Positions 63,887 to 64,000 of a stretch of DNA of 64,000 bases are shown piece by piece. The DNA is from Lonsdalea populi (GTDB taxonomy: Bacteria > Pseudomonadota > Gammaproteobacteria > Enterobacterales > Enterobacteriaceae). The notes under the pieces are model-generated. The model had not been told where the DNA came from and ran no database searches. It was given only the letters and a program-made list of their open reading frames with translations. Where the stretch lies: the NCBI RefSeq assembly GCF_015999465.1, contig NZ_CP065534.1, forward strand, positions 1,736,001 to 1,800,000, written 5' to 3'. Both the position numbers and the translations under genes were made by a program. Each line of letters opens with the position of its first letter. Positions within the stretch are counted from its first letter, which is position 1.

Positions 63887-64000
63887 TATTCATTTCCCCT
63901 TGCTTAACAATGTCATCGCGCATCCCTGAGATGCGTCGAAAAACTGCGATGGGACGCCGGTCTCTTTGTGATGATGACGCAGTTGGCCCGGAGTGTGGTA

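Overview
The window looks like a chromosomal segment from a plant-associated enterobacterium of the Pectobacteriaceae, closest in style to Brenneria, Lonsdalea, Dickeya or Pectobacterium. The basis is a group I Hrp type III secretion cluster with HrpL/HrpXY/HrpS control, a plant-cell-wall expansin, and a long stretch collinear with the E. coli replication-terminus region (nth, rsx, ydgJ, add, ydgA, manA, fumC, tus, ynfM, ynfL, mlc, ynfK, ynfB, ynfD, ydfG). The genus is inferred from gene content only.

Region 1 (1-18.8 kb) is the Hrp secretion locus. A leftward operon runs hrpJ-hrcV-hrpQ-hrcN-hrpO-hrpP-hrcQ and leaves the window at base 1. Rightward come the sigma factor hrpL, the two-component pair hrpX-hrpY, the sigma54 activator hrpS, the pilin operon hrpA-hrpB-hrcJ-hrpD-hrpE, the operon hrpF-hrpG-hrcC-hrpT-hrpV, and the harpin hrpN. 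A sigma54 promoter precedes hrpL, and four Hrp boxes precede hrpJ, hrpA, hrpF and hrpN. This gives a readable cascade: HrpX/Y to HrpS, then sigma54 transcription of hrpL, then HrpL-driven structural operons. The cluster ends abruptly at hrpN, next to cysB.

Region 2 (18.8-40.4 kb) is mostly core genome: cysB, nth, an rsx/rnf operon reduced to rsxB-C-D, a GH1 beta-glucosidase with a palindromic operator, ydgJ, an SBF-family transporter, add, ydgA, manA, fumC, tus with an exact Ter site at its promoter, ynfM/ynfL, mlc and a second bioD.

Region 3 (40.5-64 kb) is more accessory. It holds a giant (about 2,870-residue) cyclic beta-1,2-glucan synthase-like enzyme, ynfD and ynfB, a cupin protein, ydfG, a DJ-1/PfpI protein, a two-gene glucosylglycerate pathway, a wrecked ornithine cyclodeaminase gene, glutaminase glsB, an expansin, yjbD, a chemoreceptor, osmC, an old-yellow-enzyme oxidoreductase with a short-chain dehydrogenase, and an oxalate/formate-type MFS transporter. 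Several of these point to osmotic adaptation and life in plant tissue. No tRNA, rRNA, CRISPR array, intact insertion sequence or prophage gene was seen.
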